This document shows, in pieces, positions 48,281 through 58,823 of a DNA stretch of 64,000 bases. Source of the DNA: Pardosa pseudoannulata (lineage: Eukaryota; Arthropoda; Arachnida; Araneae; Lycosidae); contig CM063510.1 of the NCBI GenBank assembly GCA_032207245.1, forward strand, positions 157,143,258 to 157,207,257, read 5' to 3'. The stretch's first letter is position 1. The number at the start of each line of letters is the position of its first letter. The notes beneath the pieces are model-generated. The model was not told the DNA's origin. It saw only the letters and a list, made by a program, of their open reading frames with translations, and ran no database searches. The translations under genes were made by a program, and so were the position numbers.

Positions 48281-50601
48281 GTAAAAAGAAATAGATAGCA
48301 TAGTTATATAGTATAAAAATTAAATATCAGAAGTCATAAATTGGATGAGCTTTTTCTCTCCCTACTCTTTTTTTTAAATCTTTTTCTTCCTATTTTAAGG
48401 TTTTAAAAACAAGACTTGCTCTTAGAAAAACTGGAGAGTATAGCAGTATATGGGATGCAACATGTAAAATATACAAAAAAGAAGGCCTCCGAAGCTTTTA
48501 CAGAGGGTATTTACCTAATTTATTAGGCATCATACCATATGCTGGAATTGATCTTGCAATATATGAGGTAAATCTTTGTATTTATTCTGTACAACTGTAT
48601 AAAATTCATTAAAATAACATTATTAATTTTTACTTTAAAATTTTAAAATTAAATTTAAAGAAAATTTTCAATTTTATGGGAAGCTCATTTTGTTTAAAGG
48701 TATTCTTAAGCAATATATGATGAATAAAAAGATTTTAAATAATTGTTGGATTGTGTAATTTTCTTTAAATTATATGGGATCTTTAAATTTATTATTTTTC
48801 CTTTACAGACTTTAAAAAAAACATATGTTCATAGACATCCAGAAGAGGCTGATCCAGGAATTTTAGTTTTGTTAGGATGTGGTACTGCTAGTAGCTCATG
48901 TGGACAAGTAGCTAGTTATCCCTTAGCTCTAGTTAGAACTCGATTACAAGCTCAAGGTATGTCAATATAATTTATAGTTATATTTTAAATATTATGTTTC
49001 AATCTAAGAAAAAAATAAAGGTTAAAATATATTTAAGTTCAGTATGAGTACAATACCTGAACAGTAAAATAGAACAGTGATGTAACAATGTTACAAATAA
49101 TATAAAAAATTAATTGATAGAACACAATATTACTTGTTAAAAATGTACTTTTTCATTTCCATTTCTGATGGTCAGTTGCCAACTGTCACTAACAGAATTC
49201 TGAAGAATGCAGTACCAGAAAGAAAATCATGTTGCTGGGGAACTAAACTATTTAAGCTTATTTCATATAACAAATAACAACTCTTGTAGTATGGCATTGG
49301 TATTTATTCTTAAATACCCATTAATAGCTTGATATATAATAGTACAAGCTTATGTCATTATATATATAATGAGTGTTTTTACTCCCTAAAAACTTAGAAA
49401 GATATCTATGTTTGATACAGTGCAATTGTCAGGCTATGAAAAGAAGCAGAAAAGTTAAAAAAAAAAAAAAAAAGTAGTGTTTATTCAGAGATTTTTGGTG
49501 CTCTTCTGGCAAAGCATTTTACATTTGCTTATATAATGCTGGGCCGAACGATGGCTGAATGGTAGAGCGCTGCTCTTTGGAACGGGAATTCATGGGCTCG
49601 AATCCCACTGCGGGCATGGATGTTTGTAGCCGTTCGGAATCGGCTTTAAGCTGTAGGTCCCGATCTCATTAGCCCTTGTGTGCAAAATAGTAGACCGTAG
49701 CGCTCCAAACCAAACCAAACCTTATATAGTGCTGTGAAGGCACAAGTGAGTCAGGCAATCAGAGTATTAATATTAATAACATGATGTCACTTAAAAAGTT
49801 AAAAGCTATGCAAAGGAGTTATATAAGAATAGTTCAGCTAAGTAGAAGTTAATTTAGTGTTCTCAGAGTCAACAAAGTTTACCACAATTAAAGGAAAATT
49901 AAAGACATCTTTCCATAGATTGTAATTTTAGGAATAGAATTGCCAGAAATTTATTGTAGAAATACTATTATTAAGTTCTTAGTTTGGATAAAATATCATT
50001 ATAATTATACACACACATAAAGAAATTACATTATTTCAAGGTTGATTATTGCTTTATGTTAAGGTATTAGTAATCTTTTGAGAAATGGGATAAACAGTTT
50101 GATTAGTTTGTTAGTGAATGTAATGTAATTTTAATGTAATGTACGGAAATGCTCTTACTCTTGCTAGTTCAAGATTTCCCTGTGAAATTAAAAATTTTAA
50201 TGTGTCCTTATATTAAAATGAAATTATAAGAGTTATAGCAAAAAAGTTTTGCCTTTGAGTTATAAATTTTTAGTTTAATGCTGTTTTTTTTTTAATTAAA
50301 AGGATGAAATTATAATTTAAATACTTTATATTGAATTTTTTTTCCTTAGAAAATAGTATTTCTCATGTATCATAATTTTGTGATATTAAAAATAATTTTT
50401 TTTTCCTTTTTAGCTGTGACAAATGATTCTAAAACAGATATGACTATGATTGGACTATTTAAAACTATCATTCAACGAGAAGGTTTCTCTGGACTGTATA
50501 GGGGTATCACGCCCAACTTTATGAAAGTGGCTCCAGCAGTAAGCATCAGTTATGTAGTGTATGAATACTCTAGAAGAGCTCTAGGAGTCACCATGGCATG
50601 A
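39258..50601 (+). CDS. SCaMC: Calcium-binding mitochondrial carrier SCaMC (ATP-Mg/phosphate carrier), 5'-incomplete, 9 exons
   Basis: Joining 39258-39369, 39452-39539, 40006-40117, 44235-44393, 45714-45860, 47716-47826, 48400-48567, 48809-48956 and 50414-50601 gives 1233 nt, an uninterrupted frame of 410 residues plus TGA. Every intron is GT-AG. Residues about 1-100 carry EF-hands: a degenerate second one, a canonical third (DENHDGIIDADE) and a fourth ([12 protein letters not shown]). Residues about 130-410 carry three carrier repeats with PLDRIK, PLEVLK and PLALVR, each followed by an EG..[SG][LF][WY]RG motif. The missing acidic residue in the third repeat is usual for this family. SCaMCs exchange ATP-Mg for phosphate across the inner mitochondrial membrane, and calcium binding by the EF-hand domain facing the intermembrane space activates them. 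Vertebrate SCaMCs are about 470 residues, so about 60 N-terminal residues (start, EF-hand 1, beginning of EF-hand 2) are missing here. The family call is firm; the one-to-one orthologue is not resolved. Confidence 0.95.
39452..39539 (+). CDS. SCaMC: SCaMC exon B (EF-hand 3)
   Basis: It follows an unusually short intron of 82 nt and completes the third EF-hand loop with GIIDADE, giving acidic or Asn ligands at positions 1, 3, 5, 9 and 12. It continues through the exiting helix to YTLLK. The donor is AG|GTACAT, and an Arg codon is split 2/1 with exon C. Confidence 0.92.
40006..40117 (+). CDS. SCaMC: SCaMC exon C (EF-hand 4 and start of linker)
   Basis: The acceptor is TTTTTCAG and the donor is ACT|GTAAGT, ending on a codon boundary. 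It encodes [19 protein letters not shown], the fourth EF-hand with Asp1, Asp3, Ser5, Ser9 and Glu12. Loop position 6 is His instead of the common Gly. It then encodes the amphipathic linker ending SWRHAT that joins the calcium-sensing domain to the carrier domain. Confidence 0.93.
40186..42180. mobile_element. hAT-like element in SCaMC intron 3 (CAGGGTGTCC ends)
   Basis: CAGGGTGTCC at 40186-40195 and GGACACCCTG at 42171-42180 are perfect 10-bp inverted repeats. The right 300 bp match 9885-10196. No 8-bp duplication is visible (flanks CTTTAATA and TGATAGTC), so the borders may be diverged or belong to two copies. No transposase frame seen. Confidence 0.65.
44235..44393 (+). CDS. SCaMC: SCaMC exon D (carrier repeat 1, first membrane helix)
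   Basis: The exon is 53 codons in phase 0, following a 4.1-kb intron that carries a hAT-like insertion. It encodes the linker [12 protein letters not shown], then [19 protein letters not shown], the first membrane helix, ending with the signature PLDRIK and VFLQ. The donor is CAA|GTAAGG. The frame read into the intron meets a stop within a few codons. Confidence 0.96.
44505..45109. mobile_element. DNA element in SCaMC intron 4 (CAGGCATGAAAGT ends, 6-bp duplication)
   Basis: CAGGCATGAAAGT at 44505 and ACTTTCATGCCTG ending at 45109 are perfect 13-bp inverted repeats, flanked directly by AGTATT on both sides (44499-44504 and 45110-45115). The 605-bp interior has loosely repeated GCTGCTACAAAA-like units around 44870-44960. 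Its open frames show no known domain. Superfamily not assigned. Confidence 0.75.
45240..45330. repeat. Degenerate tandem repeat of AAGTAAACTACTAAAA
   Basis: Three to four imperfect units followed by a C-rich and A-rich run, in SCaMC intron 4. Confidence 0.6.
45714..45860 (+). CDS. SCaMC: SCaMC exon E (matrix helix and second membrane helix)
   Basis: The exon is 49 codons, with acceptor TTTACAG and donor CAG|GTAAGT. It contains [17 protein letters not shown], the EG..LWRG motif after the first signature, then [14 protein letters not shown], which forms the second membrane helix. This stretch is among the most conserved in SCaMCs. Confidence 0.97.
46961..47410 (+). mobile_element. SINE family 2 copy, split by SINE family 1
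   Basis: The head GATAACTTAGTCAGCAAAGG is separated from the rest by a family 1 SINE at 47006-47178. After it come TGTGTTTGACGATTCAGCTG, ATGTAAAATAAGTTTG and TTCAAACGATACC, which match the 63.5-kb and 31.9-kb copies. The insertion lies in SCaMC intron 5. Confidence 0.7.
47006..47178 (+). mobile_element. SINE family 1 copy nested in SINE family 2
   Basis: GCCGAACGATGGCCGAATGG head, GGGTTCGAATCCC B box, tail CCAAACCAAA. It is flanked by a perfect 12-bp duplication CTCATAATGGGA (46994-47005 and 47179-47190). Confidence 0.92.
47716..47826 (+). CDS. SCaMC: SCaMC exon F (carrier repeat 2, third membrane helix)
   Basis: The exon is 37 codons after a TTTTTCAG acceptor. It encodes [19 protein letters not shown], then [18 protein letters not shown], the third membrane helix and the first half of the second signature (P-x-E). 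The donor is GAA|GTATGA. The following 573-nt intron is more than half microsatellite. Confidence 0.95.
47996..48278. repeat. (TA)n/(TG)n microsatellite in SCaMC intron 6
   Basis: About 280 bp of TA and TGTA repeats occupy half of the 573-nt intron between exons F and G. All long Tyr/Ile/Val-rich frames here are translated repeat. Confidence 0.95.
48400..48567 (+). CDS. SCaMC: SCaMC exon G (repeat 2 matrix helix, fourth membrane helix)
   Basis: The exon is 56 codons, opening with [19 protein letters not shown], which completes the signature PLEVLK across the intron. [16 protein letters not shown] and [13 protein letters not shown] follow; [12 protein letters not shown] is diagnostic for the SCaMC group. 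The donor is GAG|GTAAAT. Confidence 0.97.
48809..48956 (+). CDS. SCaMC: SCaMC exon H (carrier repeat 3, fifth membrane helix)
   Basis: It starts after CTTTACAG with [17 protein letters not shown], then [16 protein letters not shown] and [16 protein letters not shown], the fifth membrane helix and third signature. The third signature lacks the acidic residue, as in known SCaMCs. The exon ends one base into an Ala codon; the donor is G|GTATGT. Confidence 0.97.
49542..49720 (+). mobile_element. SINE family 1 copy in SCaMC intron 8
   Basis: Head GGCCGAACGATGGCTGAATG, GGGCTCGAATCCC, tail CCAAACCAAACCAAAC. It is flanked by CTTATATAATGCTG (49528-49541) and CTTATATAGTGCTG (49721-49734), a 14-bp duplication with one mismatch. 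Confidence 0.9.
50414..50601 (+). CDS. SCaMC: SCaMC last coding exon (sixth membrane helix and stop)
   Basis: It is preceded by a T-rich tract and TTTTTAG. It completes the split Ala codon, runs through [18 protein letters not shown], then [16 protein letters not shown] and [18 protein letters not shown], and stops at TGA 50599-50601. The C-terminus aligns in length with family members, so the 3' end of the coding region is complete. Confidence 0.96.
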
Positions 50602-50851
50602 AATCAATATTTTCATTCATTAACTTCACTTATTAGGAAAAACTGTTCCAATTTATTAATGACATTATTAGATGCACAGAAGTGGATGACAGATTGTTTT
50701 ATTTTTAAATTAAGCAGAGTTTCTTCTGGACATGGGCAGTATCTGGCCTACATAACTTGTTTGTATTTATTTTATTGACTTCTTTTTGTCACTTTGTTAA
50801 GGAAATATACTCACTTTCATAGTTTGGATCCAAACATTTTAAATGTTTAAT

Positions 50852-50857
50852 AATAAA
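50852..50857 (+). promoter_or_regulatory. Candidate proximal poly(A) signal AATAAA
   Basis: This is the first AATAAA after the SCaMC stop codon, 251 nt downstream. It would give a short 3' UTR. The motif is common by chance in DNA this AT-rich. Confidence 0.35.
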
Positions 50858-52882
50858 TATACACATCCTCATATTTTTTAAAAATAATTTCAGGCTTGTT
50901 TTATAGCTTTGTCATTTGTTTTATCAACTGCATTTTTAAATGTTTCTTGTTCTTTTAATATAAGGATACATAGCATTCAATTCTTATCTGTTCTTGAACT
51001 ATATGTTTTGAGATTATTATAACTCAAGTAATATGTATTTGTGAATAGGTATTAAACTAAGAAATCTTCATTTGTGTATTTTAGAATAATTTCTGTTTAA
51101 AATTGTTGATCTTTCACATTAAATGCACCAGCAGTTGATTTGTGGAAAATATTCTTTTGCAGTTATATTGGCATAATAGCAAATTCTATTTTATGTAGAA
51201 GGCAGCTCTGGTTTATGTTTGCATACAAAATTCTGAAAATTTTGAGGGAAAAAATGTTAACTTTATTATAGCATTTACATGTTTGTTAATTTGTAGTTTA
51301 AGGTGTTCTAGGGTAACATGTATTTTGCAATGCCCAGCTATTTTAAATGCTTATAATAATGAATATCCCTTTTTTGGTGGGAGAGGTATTCTCTGCTTCT
51401 GTGCATCATGTAATGAATGCTTACTTGTATAATACTTCTGTAAAAGTCTCTCTATTGTATTTATTAGTGTCTGTGATATAACAGCATCTTCTGTCTTTAT
51501 ATGCAATTTCATGAATCTTTCTGCTGTGACAATTATTTAATAGGAAGAGTAGTTAGCATAATAGTAATGTACATATTGGAACAAAGAATTGCCTCATCTC
51601 TTATGCTGCTTGTTTTTTCTTTTCTTTTTCTTTTTCTTTTTTTTTTTTCGTCAGTTATGTATATATATATTTTTAACCATACCTATTTTATGTATCATCA
51701 TGTTTTCTTCATCATTTATACAATTTTTGCACAACCTTAAGCTAAAAATTACGTAAAAATCATAAATGGTGAAAAGTTATTACCATGATATTTAAAGTGG
51801 CATAAGTAAAATAAAGGTAGGACTGTAAAAATTAAACATTTTGTTTTGATATTCAAGAAGTAAATATTAGTGAATATCTATTATGCTTGTTTACTAAAAT
51901 ATTTATGTTATATATTTGATCAAGATTTCAATTTTCAAACAGAATTTGTTTTTTGCTTGTTAATGACATAATTCAAATATATTATTTATGCCATTATGAT
52001 ATCCAGCATATGTGATTTTGTAGTATTCAACAGTATTTTCTTGTACAAAAAGTACATTAGTAACAAAACATTTTAAGATTTGTACCCACTTAAAAAGTTT
52101 TATAGATATAGATATAGACCCCCCCAGATATTTTCTGTTTCCTATTTTCTAAGTTCTCTAAACAATTTGATATACTCTGAATATTTTAAAAATGTAATTT
52201 AATTTATAAAATACACATTATTGTTCTTTGACTTTAACATAAATCAGTCAATATCAAATCTCAGTTTCATTTTCAGTAGTATTTGCTATAATAAATTTTA
52301 GATGGAGCCATTTGGCGCAGTATAAATTTCTTACTAGCTTTTAATTTAGCTACATTGTTTTATAGAATGATGCTATTTCTATAATCTGTTTTTTAAATCC
52401 TCATATTTTCATTAATTTCTGTGATGTGACTAAATAATGTCACTCTTCAGCTCTCCAAGTCTGCAGTTTTGTATCTTGAAAAATCTGCATCTGTTCATCT
52501 GATTTGATATTGTACTCTCAATGGAAATTACCAAATTTATCCTTAGCTGTCCTAAATAAAAATAAAAACATGGTATATTAGAATCGGCAATCATCTAGAA
52601 TGAATCAAAATGAAAATATTAATTTTGAAATGAATCAGGTAATAATAATAATAATAAATCCCAATTGGTTATCATATTTTCATCATTAGTTGGTGGAATA
52701 GTTTTAAAAATCAATCTTATTAAGAAAACCATTCAAATCAACCCTTTAAAACAGATATTTGATAGATTTGCAAATAATTCTAAATATTTATTAAAGGGCA
52801 TTGTGTGATACATTTTAAGTTATTAAGTTTGCATAATTAAATTTGCTTATCTCCTATCTATCAGAAAGTCATTTAAAAAAAT

Positions 52883-52884
<2 letters not shown>

Positions 52885-52930
<46 letters not shown>
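52885..52930. repeat. (TA)n microsatellite
   Basis: About 45 bp of TA downstream of the SCaMC coding region. Confidence 0.9.
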
Positions 52931-52931
<1 letters not shown>

Positions 52932-53825
52932 CTTACAAAGTAAGTCTGAAATTTCATGAAAGTTCAAACTCTGTAAACTTGTTGAAAGTATGATAATACA
53001 TTTATCTAGAAGTCACTTGTATCGCTGGAAAAAAGATTCTTTTTTTATAATAATAATTTTAAAAAATGAGTAGGAATTGTGTGTTTATTATGTTAAAAAA
53101 TTTACATTTATAAACAGTGTAATAGAAATAAATAATTCAATAATATATTTTTTTAAGGAAAAATAGCTGATTAATCATTAAATTTTGTTAAAAATGGGTA
53201 ATTTTGTCAGATCGTTTAGTCCCAAGATTATTACATAGTCTTATTTATCTTTTAAACATTTTAAAATAGGTATATTTTGTCAGTGCTGAAGATTGCAATA
53301 TATATATTTAAAATGATGGCAGTCTACCTTTATTTTGGTAAAATTAAAAATGTCTTGTGATATATTGCTATGTAATGCTTTTTAAAAATTTGAATCTGAC
53401 AATAGTTAAGTTTCTATCTTGGTTCTTGTCTTTTAGATTTCATCTTTCAAAATGAACAACTGTAAACCAAATTCTAATGTTCTTTTCCTAGCCTCTAAAC
53501 GTGAAAATTATATATAAAAGAGATTGTGTACTAATAATTGTTGATTATAATAAATCTTTGTTATTAAAGAATTTAATGAAATAAGATAGAAATATATAGA
53601 TAAGCAAAGTTGTGAAACTTTTAAAATTGCTTCATTTTAGCTTATATAAATTGTGAATAAAAGTTATTTACTTGTATGAAATACGTTCTCATACCCCAAA
53701 TAAAATTTTTCATTTAAGTAGTATGAAATCTAAATTTGTTGAAGATATTTCTCTTCAGAAAATAAGATGCATGTCATAAGAGATTTAACATGTAGTGTTG
53801 TTTAGAAAATATATGGACTTGTATA

Positions 53826-54583
53826 CATGATTTCCGCACACTTGGAAAGTCATGGAAAATCATGGATTTAGACAATGGATTAATTTTGTCATGGAAAGTC
53901 TTGATTTTTCAAGTAAAATGAGTTAAAGTCGTGGAAAGTCATGGATCTGCTAAACTATCGATTAAAAAATGCATTGAATTGTTTAATTCTATTTTTACTT
54001 GTCATTTGACTGAAGTTACTGAGTTTGGTATTTATGTATTATCCTATTGACCAAGTAAAATTTGTTCACCAAGGAAACTCAAAGCAAGAAAGCTTAATGG
54101 GTGGGTAAATGTATATTATTCTGGTTTTTTTCTTAAATTGTAGATTAAAATTTTATTAATATAATAATAATTATTTTTTAATAAAATTTAGTTAAGATTT
54201 TTGCACAAAATATAAGTTTATCTCTAGGGATATTGTATATAAACATTATGGGGTTATAGGATAATACCAAAGTACCTTGAATTCAAATTGGAAACATTTT
54301 GATTGAAAGTTTGCTATATGATTAAACTTAGGTATGTAGATACAACAATTTATTTTTATGTATGTGAGTTTATTAACACTTATAAAGTAAGTTTATAGTT
54401 TGTTTATGATAAAATTCCTGTAATTTCTCTAAAAGCATATATTTTATTTGTATGTACATCAGAAGTTTTATTCATATATACTTTTAACGAAAGCTTTTTA
54501 AAGTCATGGAAAATGATCTGCTAAATCAGGTAAAGTCATGAAAAGTCATGGATTTGAAAAATTTTATTTTGGCAGATACACTG
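53826..54583. mobile_element. Possible hAT remnant with CATGGAAAGTCATGG-type ends
   Basis: The left part repeats GGAAAGTCATGGAAAATCAT; the right part has AAAGTCATGAAAAGTCATGG and TTTTGGCAGATACACTG. The reverse right end CAGTGTATCTGCC resembles the left CATGATTTCCGC only weakly, and no exact duplication was found. Confidence 0.4.
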
Positions 54584-56370
54584 TGTATAGGAAATATATT
54601 CTAAGATATTTCAGCTGTAAATAACATTTAAAGTAAACCGTTAATTTCATTAGTAATTCTTAATATTAAAATCAAGTTTCCTATTTTAGTAATTGTGTAA
54701 GATAGTATACATTGTGTCATCCTAAATTTAAAACTATGCAGGCTACCACACAAAGTATTAGCAACTGTTTATATAATGCCTTTTAAAAAATTATTTGTCG
54801 TAATAAAATGCGAGTCCTATACATTTTTGAGGATTCTTGTTTAGCATATAAAGGGTTTACAACCAGAGTGAACAAAGTTCATTTTTTATTTTATATAATT
54901 AAAGTGTTTACCAGGTTTAATGACTATTTGAGATGCATTCATATGTACATATATTAGTAAATACCTAGATATTTCCTAGAAAATAATTAAAATTTTCAAG
55001 CATTTTAGTATTTAATTTTTGTAAACTTTTCCGAATGAACTTTGCTCATTTTGATGATGGTCCCATTATTATATGATGAATCTTTATTTAATGTCACGTA
55101 AAAGTTCATAAATACCACGAAGAAATAAAACTATGCCACTTATGTACAATTATGTTATAGAGAAAATATCACAGTGACATTTAGTTAATTTGTATAAAAC
55201 TATTTTTTCATTAAAAAAATGTTTTGTTATAGTTTGTGTTTACGTAAAAAAAAAATCTTTCAACTTTTTTTCCATCTTTTTTTAAACTACAGATTATGCA
55301 AATATTTTGCATTTTTCCTTTCTTATTTTACATTTTTTTTATATGAAGGGAGATAATATTTATTTTCATTTGTGTTGTGTGTATGTCACTGATTGTTTTG
55401 TGGATTGTTCATTTGTTATCAAAATCTGAATATTTATTATTGTTCTGTAAAGTTAAATAATTTGCAGAGGTGCTAAATTGCCTTATTTCCTATGTTTAAA
55501 AGTGCTTTTTGCATGAGCCATGTTATAATTAATTTTAAAAGAAAATACTCATTATCTTATAGATAACTTGAGCAAATGTAAATTTTTGTATAGTTCAAAC
55601 AATCTGTGATCAGTTTTCTGTTATAGGTAATATATATATGTGTGTGTGTGTAGTGTATAGCAATTATAGTTTTTTAAATGTAACCAAGGTCTTTATTATT
55701 TCTCTTTATTTATGGAATAATCTGAGAAACTGTTATGTCTATTAATTATCAATTCATGCAAAAACTACTTTTACCTTTTTAGAACATTTAATGCAAAAAA
55801 ATTTTGACTTCTACCAAAAGGAATATTTCTTACCTCATAAAGAATGAAACTTTAAAAATGTTTCATAAATATTTGCATTATGTCCATTTATAGAATTTTT
55901 AAATTCCATTTTAGGTATTAAAAAAAGTGATGTAATTGTTTATCTTAAAGGATATAGCAACTACTATTTAGTAATGTTTCCTAAATATACAGCCATATTG
56001 AAATAATATGCTATGATATAGTATTTTGATTGTTTTTGCATGTTTCGTTAATTTTAAAATCATAATCATAATGTAACATTCCATATGCCAATTGTTGTTA
56101 TTGCTTGCCTTATTACCTTTGTCTAAAAGCTTTTTTTAAAGAATAATTGTCATCTAGCTATCATAAACTTTTTTTAATACTAATTCTGTTTTCTTTCACT
56201 TTAGTTATAGGTAATAAAATTGTGTTCATGCTATTATTTATTATTATTTTGCATCTTTTATGTTGCAGATTTTGAACTTTATACACAGCTGTATTCAATT
56301 TAAGCTATTGTTATTGAATACATCTGCTACTGCAGGTGCTAGTTGTAAATATTCTCCTTAGAAAATTTTG

Positions 56371-56376
56371 AATAAA
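56371..56376 (+). promoter_or_regulatory. Candidate distal poly(A) signal AATAAA
   Basis: AATAAA is followed within about 20 nt by a T/G-rich stretch (TTGTATATTTTTGTC), a normal cleavage-site arrangement. Repeat-rich DNA resumes immediately after it at 56435. Confidence 0.3.
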
Positions 56377-56434
56377 ATCTACTTGTATATTTTTGTCTTA
56401 TCACATTTTAAAACATTCAGTTCCATAGATTATT

Positions 56435-56610
56435 GCCAAATGCTGGCCAATTGGTTAGGGTGCTGGCCTTTGGTATGGGAGTTCATGGGTTCAAATTCCA
56501 CTACGGTGTAGATGTTCATAGCCATTAGGAATTGGCTTTAAGCTGTAGGTCCCGGTCTCATCAGCCCTTGTGTTGCAAAAAGTAGACCGTAGCCCTCCAA
56601 ACCAAACCAT
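56435..56610 (+). mobile_element. SINE family 1, diverged copy
   Basis: Head GCCAAATGCTGGCCAATTGG, GGGTTCAAATTCC (weakened B box), tail CCAAACCAAAC. Flanks CCATAGATTATT and CCATTGAATATT match at 9 of 12 positions. Confidence 0.8.
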
Positions 56611-56767
56611 CCATTGAATATTAACAATATCAATTAAATTTTCTTTCTATAAATTAGAAATACTAAATATATTATCCTCTTATTCGTTAGTTAATTGAGG
56701 CTACTCCAATTTGAAAGTATTTGACCATACTCTTTACTAAATTTATGTTTGAAATATAATGTTGAAT

Positions 56768-56768
<1 letters not shown>

Positions 56769-56838
<70 letters not shown>

Positions 56839-56845
56839 TATATAC

Positions 56846-56935
<90 letters not shown>
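56769..56935. repeat. (TA)n microsatellite
   Basis: About 165 bp of TA with a few TACA interruptions. Overlapping frames on both strands are artefacts. Confidence 0.95.
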
Positions 56936-56939
<4 letters not shown>

Positions 56940-58261
56940 CTTTATTTTTCTTAGGATTTATATTCTATGTGGTATCTTTACTAATCTAGTACTTTTTTAG
57001 AGGATTTTCTGTATTTTAAATTGTGTAAATTTACTTTGTTGGGTTTGGCTTGCCATGAAATTATCAGCTTTATAAATATCAAGTGATTAATTTGTTTTTT
57101 TAAACATTCTACCCTATATAAACTTAAAGGGGACATTAAAAAATATATATTTTTATTATATCATTTTCCTGTTTAAATAATTTTGAGTACGTGTGAAGCA
57201 CACATTTCCATGTTTCTTTCTATTTTAGACTGTCCCAGGATATACTTTTTTAATAAAATAAAATTTAAAAGTATCATTAAAGTAAGATTATACTCTATAA
57301 AATCATGGTTTTCTGTAAATTTTCAATGTTTACAGCATGAAATTTGGCTAGAAATCCTGATCATTGAAAAATTAATAAAAATTTATATTTTTATAAACAT
57401 CGTTAAAACAGTCTTATTTTCAAAAGTGGAGGTAAATTATGGTTGAATAAATTAAGCATGAAGACCAACAATTTTATGAGAAGGAAGACTTGAAATGTGC
57501 AAAAAGTTCATAGCAAATATTTGACTTTTGCAACTTTATTTAAAATACACAAACAAATAAATTTGTAGAGAATTCTTGTTGTAATATTAAAAAATCTGAT
57601 CTGGACACTACATAACTACCTTGTAAACCTATCAAATTATACACTTTTTTTGAAGTTTTAATTCTATGATGCATCATTAGAATTGTATCATTTGTATGTT
57701 TCTTTAAATGTTCAAAATAAGTTTTGATTCTGAAGATCATAGTGTTGTCTGAGTAGAGTTCAATTACTGGCAATAGCCAACATTAATATCTATTAAATTG
57801 AGATTTTTTTGTTAAAATATTATATTTAATTATTAATCAAAATTTTTCATGATTACAATGTACAATATTCAGTATGAGACAGTAATAAAATAATAAAATT
57901 TCAAAATATTTCTCTGCAAATAATATTTTATTTTTACTTGTTTAAAAATTCACTTATTCAACAAGATGCTACTGCAGTGTCAAGTATGTATAATTTCAAC
58001 ACAGTGATGTTAATCATTTATGAGTTATGTAATATAGGCCCGTATGTACAGATGACAAGTAAAAATTCATTCAGGGATGGTCAAAATGAATATTTATGTA
58101 TAAATTTCCTTGTTCCCATGTACAAACATACTTAGAGATCTAAGGCTAAAACTAGTTAAAATAGATTTGATCGTAGTAAAAATAGTCATTTCTGAATCTG
58201 AAGACTTCAAGCATTTGCGATTATAGTATTGGTCAGAAGTTATTGTTCTTCAATAACTGGT
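56936..58261. other. AT-rich DNA without recognisable genes
   Basis: Frames of 65-88 codons (57183-57446 +, 57540-57773 -, 57938-58135 +) show no known domain and have the composition of translated AT-rich DNA. Confidence 0.4.
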
Positions 58262-58823
58262 TGTAAAGACACCCCTCCCCCCTTGTCCAGAACTAACGAC
58301 CGGAATCGGCTGATTTGAAGCCTCCTGTGAATTCAGCTAAAATAAACTAGCTGTAACCTTAGTTGGAGTTCCAGGTAACTGGAACCGTAACTGACCCCAA
58401 GGTATAAAAAGCCTAGAATTTTTTGACATTTTTCTTATGTAGGTGCTTTAACCGCATGGAGGCTTTCGCATCTTTTGACCAGAGCCAGTTTTCTAGCGAT
58501 TTAGTTCGGGAGATTCTTAAAGTCCACTCATATAGGAAGCGGCAGGGTCTCGGATACTGAACGGGGGATAAATTGGGTTTGCATTGCACCCTGGAAAAAG
58601 CGTCCCCACTTGTGTGAGATTATTTAATCTCTTTTCTTTCGACTGTAATCGTCGTGGTGATGTTATGCAGGCAACAATCCTTTGCACTTCGACATGTTTT
58701 GGGAGATAGAATACCCTTGTATATAGTGTATTTACTGTAGAAATAAAAGTGATTTCCAATTTTATCGTGACTGTGATACTTCTTCACGCTACCTCTTCAC
58801 TCAAGAACATTGAAGTCGTCACA
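58262..58823 (+). mobile_element. LTR-like sequence (solo LTR or 5' LTR of a lost element)
   Basis: A 562-bp block, clearly less AT-rich than its flanks, starts TGTAAAGACACCCC and ends GTCGTCACA (TG..CA borders). It has a TATAAAAA box at 58403-58410 and AATAAA at 58742-58747, the promoter and poly(A) order of an LTR. TGGGGC follows directly and could be the start of a primer-binding site. No partner LTR or pol gene is present and the target duplication is unclear. Confidence 0.55.
58403..58410 (+). promoter_or_regulatory. TATA box within the LTR-like sequence
   Basis: TATAAAAA, about 140 nt into the LTR-like block and about 340 nt before AATAAA. Confidence 0.4.

Larger units (their letters stand above)
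50602..56400 (+). other. Probable 3' UTR and downstream AT-rich DNA of SCaMC
   Basis: About 5.8 kb with no recognisable coding sequence. Candidate AATAAA signals occur at 50852 and 56371. The stretch has no SINE copy and only one candidate DNA-element remnant (53826-54583) and one (TA)n tract. That is sparse compared with the rest of the window and would fit a long transcribed 3' UTR. The extent is a guess without transcript data. Confidence 0.35.
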
